A DNA stretch of 24,085 nt, taken from NCBI GenBank assembly GCA_021808425.1, contig JAKBBS010000033.1:1-24085 (forward strand), written 5' to 3'. Shown here piece after piece: positions 14,535 through 20,512 of this stretch. The notes under the pieces were generated by a model. The model searched no databases, was not told the origin of the DNA, and worked only from the letters and a program-made list of their open reading frames with translations. Both the position numbers and the translations under genes were made by a program. Positions within the stretch are counted from its first letter, which is position 1. Every line of letters starts with the position of its first letter. Source of the stretch: Actinomycetes bacterium (GTDB lineage Bacteria > Actinomycetota > Acidimicrobiia > Acidimicrobiales > Palsa-688).

Positions 14535-15752
14535 TCAGGCTGCGTTACCCAGGTCGGAGACTCCAGCTGCGTTTACCGCACTGACCACCTGGCCGGGGGT
14601 AGCCGGGACATCGGGGGCGAGGAATTGGCTCAGTGGCAGTGCCGTTTTGAGTATTCCCTGCGAGACGTACACGCTCTGATAGGCGCTGACATCACCCGGC
14701 GGGACGTACGCCACCATAAGCGGAACCTCAGCAGCAAGGAAGTCACGCAGTTGCTTTGCGGTCTCACCGGGAAATTTGACGACACCGCCGCTGCCAAGGA
14801 GGTAGTTGATCGCTGCGTTGAGGTTCGTCGGGTTATGAAGCCAAACGTCCGTCTCTTCCAGCGCCAGCTGAACCTTCTTCACTACGAAAGGGTGGTTTAT
14901 AACCCAAGGTTTCGAGGCCCAGAGATATTGGTGAACTCGGTCGGCAAGTACCCGCAAGGGAGCGCCAGATGGCAGGATAGCCGGGTTAGGAATCGCTCCC
15001 GGAAACAGCGAATCGGTGGTCGTATCCATATCGAAAAGCACCGGATCATGATCGACCACTGCAAGCCCATAACCCGTGGCAAGCGACACGACAGCTGCAG
15101 ACACCCGCTGGGTCTGAAGAGCGGCTACCAGACTTGCCGGCGCTACCGTAGTAGCCGCGTAGTTGACCGATGAGGGCGACATTCCTGCCGCACTTAGGAA
15201 CAGGCGCATGTAATAGTACGCTGCGCTCCCAACGCTGACCACCCCGACGTTCTTTCCTGCGAGAGCTTTGACTCCAGCCGGGAAGTTTCCGGTTAGGTTT
15301 GCAGATCGGCTCCCGATCAAGAGCGTCTGATTGCCTTTCATCAGCCCGGCGACTATCTCAAGGGGCGTGCCGTTGTCCTGCACGACGCCACCATTGATCA
15401 TATCGCCAGAGGCGAACTGTAATGAACCGCTGACCAAGCCTGCAAAGGCCGGAGGCGCACCACTCGTGGGGATGAGGCCCGCCTTGATCCCGTTCTTGGT
15501 AAAGAATCCCTCGCCTTGGGCGAAATTCAGCAACCAGCTATACGGGGTGCCGGGGTAGAGGTTGAAGTCGACTTTTATAGTAGCTGCCGGTGAGGTAGCG
15601 GCTGTCTTTGTAGAAGGGCCGGAACTCCCGCAGGCTGCCACAAGCGCGGCGGTAACGCCTGCCGCGATCACGCCACGTGCGGCCCGCCGGTAACTGCCAT
15701 GCGTGGCTCGCGTGTTTGCACAACACGCGATCGGCCTTGCTGGATGCCTCAT
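14535..15752 (-). CDS. Second ABC substrate-binding lipoprotein, paralogue of the 6851-8110 receptor
   Basis: A 405-residue exported lipoprotein with Arg-rich N-region, hydrophobic core and lipobox ALVAACGS (lipid Cys41). From SGAPPAFAGLVSGSLQFASG through DMINGG, VGVVSVGSAAYYY, VDHDPVLFD, VHQYLWA, ETDVWLHN, YVPPGDVSAYQ and LPLSQF it follows the other receptor almost block by block; by eye about half or more of aligned positions are identical with few gaps. It has no ATPase or permease of its own here, so it probably feeds the same transporter. The ATG at 15752 has GAGGGG 8 nt upstream and a plausible promoter; frames further upstream read through that promoter. Opposite orientation and separate promoter imply separate control, perhaps for a second related ligand. 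Confidence 0.92.
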   Translation of the reverse strand: MRHPARPIACCANTRATHGSYRRAARGVIAAGVTAALVAACGSSGPSTKTAATSPAATIKVDFNLYPGTPYSWLLNFAQGEGFFTKNGIKAGLIPTSGAPPAFAGLVSGSLQFASGDMINGGVVQDNGTPLEIVAGLMKGNQTLLIGSRSANLTGNFPAGVKALAGKNVGVVSVGSAAYYYMRLFLSAAGMSPSSVNYAATTVAPASLVAALQTQRVSAAVVSLATGYGLAVVDHDPVLFDMDTTTDSLFPGAIPNPAILPSGAPLRVLADRVHQYLWASKPWVINHPFVVKKVQLALEETDVWLHNPTNLNAAINYLLGSGGVVKFPGETAKQLRDFLAAEVPLMVAYVPPGDVSAYQSVYVSQGILKTALPLSQFLAPDVPATPGQVVSAVNAAGVSDLGNAA

Positions 15753-15777
15753 ATGGTATTCCCCTCTTTCCCTCATC

Positions 15778-15806
15778 AGTGTGGAGCGAATCACGTAGGC
15801 AGTCAA
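15778..15806 (-). promoter_or_regulatory. Promoter of the second receptor gene
   Basis: On the minus strand TTGACT (15806-15801) and CACACT (15783-15778) are separated by 17 nt; the -35 is near consensus, the -10 weak. A start near 15771 would give a leader of about 19 nt carrying the GAGGGG ribosome site. Confidence 0.45.
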
Positions 15807-15920
15807 GAAGCCCGGATCGCTGAGTGGATCGGACCTCGTGGGCTGCCACGACGTTTACCCTCGGTCGGTGATGACTGTGGCTGACGCAGAGACAAGTTCC
15901 CAGTTCGGGTGGCTGCGTCT

Positions 15921-16085
15921 TTTCGGGCTGATGGTGTAGTTCCGGTTGGGTTGGGTGTCGTGATGACGGACCGATAGGTCTTTCATTTCTTGCTCTCTGT
16001 TGCTGATTTTGACGCCGCTGGGGTAGCCGACGTGGATGAGGTGGGCGTCGACGTGCAAGCCGGTCTTGGTGCGAGTGGTGGGCAG
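15921..16085 (-). pseudogene. ISAzo13-family transposase C-terminal remnant
   Basis: In a minus-strand frame with stop at 15855 the segment TTRTKTGLHVDAHLIHVGYP, then SGVKISNREQEMKDLSVRHH and NRNYTISP matches the known end of ISAzo13-type DDE transposases, whose C-terminus reads like TTTKTGL.V.A.LD...YP.GVK.SD.E...L...H...NYT..P. The catalytic domain is absent: upstream sequence in this frame is unrelated, and the tail after NYTISP is replaced. No terminal inverted repeats were identified. The piece shows past transposition or rearrangement between the second receptor gene and ribH. About 350 bp further right (16086-16438) holds no feature I could name. Confidence 0.55.
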
Positions 16086-16438
16086 ATCTTCTACCGTTCC
16101 ATTTCGCTCGACCTGGGAATCGTGGCCCCCTTCGAGCCGTACCTCGAGGTTCGAGCTCAGGGCACGCCTTACACGGTGTCGTTCCCCGCCTACTCGAGCG
16201 TCTGCAGCCCAGATTGAGTCGTGAATGATCTGCCGACCGGCGGCGTCGTATCGCTCGGATCGCAGCGCGCCGTCGCAGAGGGCGGCCATGCCACATTGCC
16301 GCTGCCTGAGATCTCGGGCCCCCTCAGCGGCCGCCTGGAGGTCCGCTTACCGGGTCAACGCACACCGGTGGTGTTCGCCCTCCACGCCTATTGGCCCGGT
16401 GACCGCTACACCTAACGGTCCGCTGGACTGTTACGTCC

Positions 16439-16909
16439 CTAGCAGCCGGCCTGTTTGAGTGCGACTGCAACTGACAGTGCAGCTTGGGTCGCCTCGAATC
16501 CCTTGTCCTCTGAGGAGCCGGGCAGGCCGGCGCGGTCGAGCGCTTGTGCCTCGTTGTCGCATGTGAGGACCCCGAAACCAACGGGGGTTGCGGTGGAGAC
16601 CGAAACTTGAGTCAGGCCGACTGTCGCAGCCTGGCAGACGTATTCGAAGTGCGGAGTGTCACCGCGGATGACCACGCCTAGGGCGACGACAGCGTCGTGT
16701 GACGGGGCCAGCCGGGCCGCTGCTGCGGCCAGCTCGAACGCGCCGGGCACACGCACGACGGTAGGGCCGGCGGCACCGGCTTCACGCACAGCTCGTAGGG
16801 ACCCTTCGAGCAGGCTGTCGGTGATCGTCTGGTGCCACATGGCAGCAATGACGGCGACTCGGAGACCCTCGGCGCGCACCTCGAGGCTCGGTGACCCTTG
16901 TTTGCTCAC
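16439..16909 (-). CDS. ribH: 6,7-dimethyl-8-ribityllumazine synthase
   Basis: A 156-residue lumazine synthase, the penultimate riboflavin enzyme, condensing 5-amino-6-ribitylaminouracil with 3,4-dihydroxy-2-butanone 4-phosphate. Landmarks: [20 protein letters not shown] (16-35), [11 protein letters not shown] (54-64), [17 protein letters not shown] (76-92) containing the catalytic His in [25 protein letters not shown], and [11 protein letters not shown]. The length is normal, and nothing looks broken. Start: GTG at 16909, without a clear Shine-Dalgarno, but overlapping (GTGA) the stop of a 25-codon upstream frame. No other rib gene is present in the window, so this is an orphan copy placed between a transposon remnant and a TetR gene. 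It might serve extra flavin demand of neighbouring catabolic enzymes (inference), or be the sole chromosomal copy. Confidence 0.93.
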   Translation of the reverse strand: MSKQGSPSLEVRAEGLRVAVIAAMWHQTITDSLLEGSLRAVREAGAAGPTVVRVPGAFELAAAAARLAPSHDAVVALGVVIRGDTPHFEYVCQAATVGLTQVSVSTATPVGFGVLTCDNEAQALDRAGLPGSSEDKGFEATQAALSVAVALKQAGC

Positions 16910-16983
16910 AGCGCGGCGAAGACTGTAGTGGCCGACTCCAAGAGGTCGCGCGTTCGGTAGCCGGGAACGCTCGACTGGCGCAT
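16906..16983 (-). other. Possible 25-codon upstream ORF coupled to ribH
   Basis: An ATG at 16983 opens a minus-strand frame (starts [10 protein letters not shown], ends TTVFAAL) whose TGA overlaps the ribH GTG as GTGA. A TATATT hexamer lies about 20 nt upstream. It could be a leader peptide giving translational coupling, or a relic of the former upstream gene. It resembles no protein I know. Confidence 0.25.
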
Positions 16984-17090
16984 TATGTTCACGACTGCAA
17001 TATACAGCGAAGACCGACTTCGGGAGGTATCATCGATAGCAGTAGCGCCGAACGTGCTGCCATTTGAGGAATATTTTTCAAGGAAATGAC

Positions 17091-17768
17091 TTAAGGAACC
17101 TCCAAGCCGAGCAGGGTGGCGGAGAGTCTCAACTCGAAGTCGAACAGGTCCGGTGCCGGGTTCGCATTGACCCCGAAGTGGGCGAACACCTCCGAGCTCA
17201 CCACGCCTATCAGGTGACTGTATGCGAGTAGCGCCATTGCAAGTATCTCGTCGGGCCATCCGGCGAGCTCCGGGGGCCGGAGCTTGTCAAGCCATTTCGC
17301 TAGGGGGGCGGGCAGCGGGATATCACGAAGGCGACGGTCTCGTCGAGCTTCGGCGGCGATGCTGGCCAGTCGGAAGACCACCCGGGTTCCCGCAGGGATG
17401 GTCGTGTCTGGAGCAGCGTAGCCGGGCACCGGAGTACCGTAGAGGAGACCCCAGTCGTGAGGGTTGTCGATCGCCCACGAACGGATTGCTCGGCCCATCG
17501 CCAACCACCGCCTCCCCGGGGGCTCACCTGGGAGGTCGGCATTGTCCACGGTATCGGCTAGCCGGTCGAAGGCCGCCACGATCAGCGAGGTGAGCAGGGC
17601 GTCACGCCCGTCGAAGTAGCGGTATATGCCAGACGGGGACAGGCCGACCCGGCGGGCGACGGATCGCAGAGACAAGGCTGGCGCCCCCACATCGGCGAGC
17701 TCGTCGCGGGCGGCGTGCTCTATCTCCGCGATCAGCGCGGCGCGGCTGCGTTCGCGGCGAGACATCAT
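17091..17768 (-). CDS. TetR/AcrR-family transcriptional regulator
   Basis: Starting at the ATG at 17768 (or the adjacent ATG at 17765) the protein is 225 residues. The N-terminal helix-turn-helix is clear: IEHAARDELADVGAPALSLR, then SVARRVGLSPSGIYRYFDGR and DALL. The C-terminal ligand domain has RRWLAMGRAIRSWAIDNPHD and WGLLYGTPVPGY, resembling the WHG-domain type of TetR regulators common in actinobacteria. Upstream codons from the GTG at 17837 run through the operator region and are rejected. It is divergent from the deazaflavin-dependent oxidoreductase, and two inverted repeats in the 67-bp space probably bind it. It most likely represses itself and that neighbour. Confidence 0.9.
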   Translation of the reverse strand: MMSRRERSRAALIAEIEHAARDELADVGAPALSLRSVARRVGLSPSGIYRYFDGRDALLTSLIVAAFDRLADTVDNADLPGEPPGRRWLAMGRAIRSWAIDNPHDWGLLYGTPVPGYAAPDTTIPAGTRVVFRLASIAAEARRDRRLRDIPLPAPLAKWLDKLRPPELAGWPDEILAMALLAYSHLIGVVSSEVFAHFGVNANPAPDLFDFELRLSATLLGLEVP

Positions 17769-17774
17769 GCGAAC

Positions 17775-17780
17775 ATCATA
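17775..17780 (-). promoter_or_regulatory. -10 element of the tetR gene, leaderless type
   Basis: On the minus strand TATGAT (17780-17775) lies 6 nt before the ATG at 17768 and there is no Shine-Dalgarno, so transcription should start at or near the start codon. Confidence 0.45.
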
Positions 17781-17787
17781 CACGAAG

Positions 17788-17800
17788 AGAACATTGTTCT
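17788..17800. promoter_or_regulatory. Inverted repeat, putative TetR operator 1
   Basis: AGAACA (17788-17793), a central T, and TGTTCT (17795-17800) form a perfect 6-bp dyad. It abuts the -35 TTGACA of the plus-strand gene and sits in the minus-strand promoter spacer region, so one bound dimer could affect both directions. Confidence 0.55.
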
Positions 17801-17826
17801 TGACATGATGCTCGTTCTCGTATAGA
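17800..17826 (+). promoter_or_regulatory. Promoter of the deazaflavin-dependent oxidoreductase gene
   Basis: TTGACA (17800-17805) and TATAGA (17821-17826) are separated by 15 nt, shorter than the usual 17 but with good hexamers. The ATG at 17836 is 9 nt after the -10, so the transcript would have almost no leader. Confidence 0.5.
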
Positions 17827-17830
17827 ACGA
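17812..17830. promoter_or_regulatory. Inverted repeat, putative TetR operator 2
   Basis: TCGTTCT (17812-17818) and AGAACGA (17824-17830) are exact reverse complements with a CGTAT centre. The site covers the -10 element of the plus-strand promoter. Both dyads share the half-site core GTTCT/AGAAC, which suggests one regulator binds both. Confidence 0.6.
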
Positions 17831-17835
17831 ACGTC

Positions 17836-18297
17836 ATGTCCTCTTCATCTGCTGCACCTCACTACCGCCCTCCTGGGCCTGCGACCCGCCTGATCAACCG
17901 CCTGATCGCCGCATTGACCCGTGCCGGGCTGAGCGTGATGGGAAGCCGTGTCCTTGAGACCACCGGCCGCAAGAGCGGTCTGCCCCGTCGCACCCCAGTC
18001 AACCTCCTGACTTTCGAGGGGAGCATCTACTTGGTTTCTCCTCGCGGGGAGGCGGAGTGGGTTCGCAACGTGCGGGCAGGCGACGGCTCGCTGTCGCTCA
18101 TTCTCGGCCGGCGCAAGACGAACTACGTAGCGACGGAGGTTGAAGGCGACGAACGAATCCCAGTGCTGCGGGAGTACCTGCGGCGTTGGAAATTCGAGGT
18201 CGGTGTTTTTTTTGGCGGGGTCGGGGCCGACAGTAATGACGGCGAACTTCGCGCCATCGCCGAGCGTCATCCGGTGTTTGCGTTGCGGTCGCGCTGA
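17836..18297 (+). CDS. Nitroreductase-family deazaflavin (F420)-dependent oxidoreductase, DDN-like
   Basis: A 153-residue split-barrel flavin/deazaflavin reductase of the Ddn (DUF385) family, which is mostly found in actinobacteria and uses reduced F420 to reduce quinones, nitro compounds and other activated molecules. Family signatures are LETTGRKSGLPRRTPV (37-52), SIYLVSPRGEAEWVRNVRAG (62-81) and LREYLRRWKFEV near the C-terminus. Length is typical (about 130-160). It starts at an ATG with no Shine-Dalgarno just after a TTGACA/TATAGA promoter, and divergent TetR control is likely given the dyads in the promoter. A strong terminator follows, so it is a single-gene unit. Role: probably detoxifying reduction; substrate unknown. 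Confidence 0.9.
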   Translation: MSSSSAAPHYRPPGPATRLINRLIAALTRAGLSVMGSRVLETTGRKSGLPRRTPVNLLTFEGSIYLVSPRGEAEWVRNVRAGDGSLSLILGRRKTNYVATEVEGDERIPVLREYLRRWKFEVGVFFGGVGADSNDGELRAIAERHPVFALRSR

Positions 18298-18308
18298 GCG
18301 CCATGACT

Positions 18309-18343
18309 AGAAACTGCCGTCTAGAGGCAGACGGGTTTCTTTG
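18309..18343 (+). terminator. Intrinsic terminator after the deazaflavin oxidoreductase gene
   Basis: AGAAAC and CCGTCT (18309-18322, with a 2-nt TG bulge) pair with AGACGG and GTTTCT (18329-18340) around the loop AGAGGC, giving a 12-bp stem, and the 3' arm runs into TTTCTTTG. It starts 11 nt after the stop codon and is the clearest Rho-independent terminator in the window. Confidence 0.75.
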
Positions 18344-18397
18344 CATAAAGGTCCGGTAGTCGCCGCGATGTGGCGGCAATAATGAATAACCAGCAGC

Positions 18398-18425
18398 TTG
18401 ACGTCGCCGAAGGCTAGGTTATACA
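18398..18425 (+). promoter_or_regulatory. Promoter of the second tetR gene
   Basis: TTGACG (18398-18403) and TATACA (18420-18425) lie 16 nt apart, 24 nt before the ATG at 18450, which is also preceded by AAAGGTGG. A GCCGC/GCGGC dyad just upstream (about 18362-18377) might be an operator. Confidence 0.5.
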
Positions 18426-18449
18426 AGTGGAAACTTTGAAAGGTGGTCA

Positions 18450-19094
18450 ATGACTGTCGATGCAACCGAAGTTTCAAGACCGGTCCGCAAGCGCAACCGC
18501 CGGGGCGAGGGGTCACTGCTTCGCGAAGAGATCTTGGTCGCGGCGACTTCGATATTGGAGCGGACCGGATCCGAAGAGGCTGTGACGCTGCGCGGGATCG
18601 CGCGCAAGGTGGGTATCGCAGCCCCGTCGATAGCGCCGCACTTCGCGGACCGGACCGACATCATCGATGCCGTGGTGGCCAAGGAGCTCGCAGTGCTCAT
18701 CGAGCAGATTCGGGTGGCCGCAGCCTCAGAGGCCGACCCGCGCAAGAGGCTGCTTGCCATGGCAAAGGCGTACCTATCGTTCGGCCGAGCCCGCCCGGGA
18801 CGATACCGGTTGCTGGTCGGACGGCGCTATGTCCAAGACTGGCAAGACGAGGGAAGACCGATGGTCGAGACCGACCCGCTTCTCAAGGAGGCCGTCGATT
18901 TGGTGACCACTGCTATCGAGGCCTGCATCTACTCTGGGCAGTCTGGCAGTGTGGACGCTGCACTTGACACGTCGGTACTGTGGTTCGCCTTGCATGGATT
19001 GGTCACCGTACCCGAGGCAATCACGAGTCTGGACTGGCCCGACGACGATCGTTTGCTCGCCGCGTGCGTCACCAGTGCGGCCCGGTTGAAGTAG
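18450..19094 (+). CDS. TetR/AcrR-family transcriptional regulator
   Basis: A 214-residue regulator. After a basic tail (RPVRKRNRRGEGS) the helix-turn-helix spans about 25-70: REEILVAATSILERTGSEEA, VTLRGIARKVGIAAPSIAPH, FADRTDIIDAVVAKEL. The ligand domain includes KRLLAMAKAYLSFGRARPGR and YRLLVGRRYV and a closing LWFALHGLVTVPEAI, again like WHG-domain TetR proteins. The recognition helix 'APSIAPHFADR' lacks the usual Tyr-His-Tyr/Phe pattern (YYHF or YRYF), with Ala-Pro-His-Phe instead. It has its own promoter and terminates toward the convergent acyl-CoA dehydrogenase, which is a possible target. Confidence 0.88.
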   Translation: MTVDATEVSRPVRKRNRRGEGSLLREEILVAATSILERTGSEEAVTLRGIARKVGIAAPSIAPHFADRTDIIDAVVAKELAVLIEQIRVAAASEADPRKRLLAMAKAYLSFGRARPGRYRLLVGRRYVQDWQDEGRPMVETDPLLKEAVDLVTTAIEACIYSGQSGSVDAALDTSVLWFALHGLVTVPEAITSLDWPDDDRLLAACVTSAARLK

Positions 19095-19181
19095 CCGACA
19101 GCGGCGGGCTGGCCGCACGCCGGATCCTCGACCGGCTCACGGGCCTCTGAGCGGACCTCGGTAATTCCGGCCTGTGATGGC

Positions 19182-20465
19182 TCAGTGCCGGGCGCTTGCC
19201 ATGTACTTCTGCATGTTCTCCGCGGCCTGGGCGAGCTCCGGCCTCGCCGCGAGCACAGGCTGCATCGTCTTCCACGCAGCTTCGCGTTTAGCTGGGAAGT
19301 ACTCGGTGGGCCAGTAACCGTCGTGGGGCCGGTAGTCCTTCAGGACCCGGCGTGCGACGGTCGCCTTGTGTACCTCGTCGACGCCGTCCGCTATACCCAT
19401 CGTCGGAGCCGCTGCGTACATGGCCTGCAGAGGGGTTAGGTCGGTGGTACCGAGCGAGCCAAGAATGTGCAGGGCGTTGAACGACACTTCGCGGAGTACC
19501 TTCGCCATTGTGTACTTGACCGCGGCGATGTCGGTGCGCGCTTCGGCGGTCGAAGTATTGTCGATCTTCCACGCCGTCTCAAGTACGAAAAGGCGCAGCA
19601 TGCGTATCGACGCGTAGGAGTCGGCGATCTTCTCCTGCACCATTTGGTGATCGGCGATTATCTTGCCGTGGCTCTCCCGGGAAAGTGCCCGCTCGCACAT
19701 CATGTCGAAGGCGAGCTTGCACTGGGCGATAGTGCGCATGGCGTGGTGGATGCGTCCGCCGCCGAGACGGCGCTGAGCGAGCACTTTGGCCCCGTTTTCC
19801 GGACCGAGGAGATGGTCGGCGGGGACACGCACGTCGCGGTAGACGATGTGGTTATGGTTGCGGGGCTCGGGCATGATGTCAACGCCCGGAGTCTTTCTGG
19901 GCACCACGAACATGCCGTTGATGCACATGACGAACAGGAGGTCAGCTACCCGTCCGGCGGAGGTAAACCATTTCTCACCGTTTATCACCCACTCGTCCCC
20001 GTCGCGAAGGGCGTGGGTTCTGAATAGGTTGGGGTCGCTTCCTCCCTGGGGTTCTGTCATCGAGTATGCCGAAAACATGTCCTGGTTGAGCAGGGGGGTC
20101 AGCCAGCGTGCCTTTTGCTCCTCGGTCCCGTATGCGGCGAGGATTTCCATGTTGCCGGTGTCGGGCGCTGCGGCGCCGAACATCTGGGGGGCTGACGGGT
20201 AACGTCCGATGATCTCGTTGAGCAGGCCGAGTTTGAGCTGACCGAAGCCCGGGCCGCCGAGGTTCTCGTCGAGAAACAGCGCCCACAACCCCTGATCCTT
20301 GACCTCTTGCTGGAGCTCACGGACGTAGGCGCGGACCGCTGGGTCGCGGTTGCGCACGGCGTAGGGCAGCACGTACTCGAGCGGCTCCACTTTCTCCCGG
20401 CAGAACCGGTCAACCCATTCTAGTTTCGCTTGGAATTCGGGTTCGGTGGAGAAGTCCCATGCCAT
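19182..20465 (-). CDS. Acyl-CoA dehydrogenase family protein
   Basis: A 427-residue flavoenzyme of the longer acyl-CoA dehydrogenase type (ACAD10/11-like). The N-terminal helical domain is followed by the FAD-binding MTEPQGGSDP (136-145) and WVINGEKWFTSAG, a mid beta-domain (VVPRKTPGVDIM, YRDVRVPADHLLG), and the C-terminal helices (GGGRIHHAMRTIAQCKLAFD, GSLGTTDLTPLQAMYAAAPT, DGVDEVHKATVARRVL). It oxidises an acyl-CoA to the 2,3-enoyl-CoA with FAD; chain specificity is unknown. The ATG at 20465 has GGAGG directly against it, too close to be a ribosome site, but a -10-like TCTAAT ends 6 nt upstream with TTGCTC 17 nt before that, pointing to a leaderless transcript. It follows the phospholipase gene by 47 nt and is convergent with a tetR gene. 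Confidence 0.92.
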   Translation of the reverse strand: MAWDFSTEPEFQAKLEWVDRFCREKVEPLEYVLPYAVRNRDPAVRAYVRELQQEVKDQGLWALFLDENLGGPGFGQLKLGLLNEIIGRYPSAPQMFGAAAPDTGNMEILAAYGTEEQKARWLTPLLNQDMFSAYSMTEPQGGSDPNLFRTHALRDGDEWVINGEKWFTSAGRVADLLFVMCINGMFVVPRKTPGVDIMPEPRNHNHIVYRDVRVPADHLLGPENGAKVLAQRRLGGGRIHHAMRTIAQCKLAFDMMCERALSRESHGKIIADHQMVQEKIADSYASIRMLRLFVLETAWKIDNTSTAEARTDIAAVKYTMAKVLREVSFNALHILGSLGTTDLTPLQAMYAAAPTMGIADGVDEVHKATVARRVLKDYRPHDGYWPTEYFPAKREAAWKTMQPVLAARPELAQAAENMQKYMASARH

Positions 20466-20471
20466 CCTCCT

Positions 20472-20500
20472 ATTAGATCAGCGTACAATTGTGAGAGCAA
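20472..20500 (-). promoter_or_regulatory. Promoter of the acyl-CoA dehydrogenase gene, leaderless type
   Basis: On the minus strand TTGCTC (20500-20495), a 17-nt spacer and TCTAAT (20477-20472) precede the ATG at 20465 by 6 nt, so the predicted transcript begins at the start codon. Confidence 0.5.
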
Positions 20501-20512
20501 ACCCGACTTCGA

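Noticed and set aside
14157..15173. A 338-codon plus-strand open frame across the end of the E1-like gene and the second receptor gene
   Set aside because: It runs antisense to the well-supported receptor and out of frame with the E1; its product is Arg/Ser-rich with no domain pattern, typical of a shadow frame in high-GC DNA.
15538..16296. A 252-codon minus-strand frame around the transposase remnant and receptor promoter
   Set aside because: Very Arg-rich composition, overlaps the receptor's signal peptide in another frame and is offset from the ISAzo13-like frame.
19467..20027. A 186-codon plus-strand frame opposite the acyl-CoA dehydrogenase
   Set aside because: Antisense shadow of an intact, motif-bearing gene.
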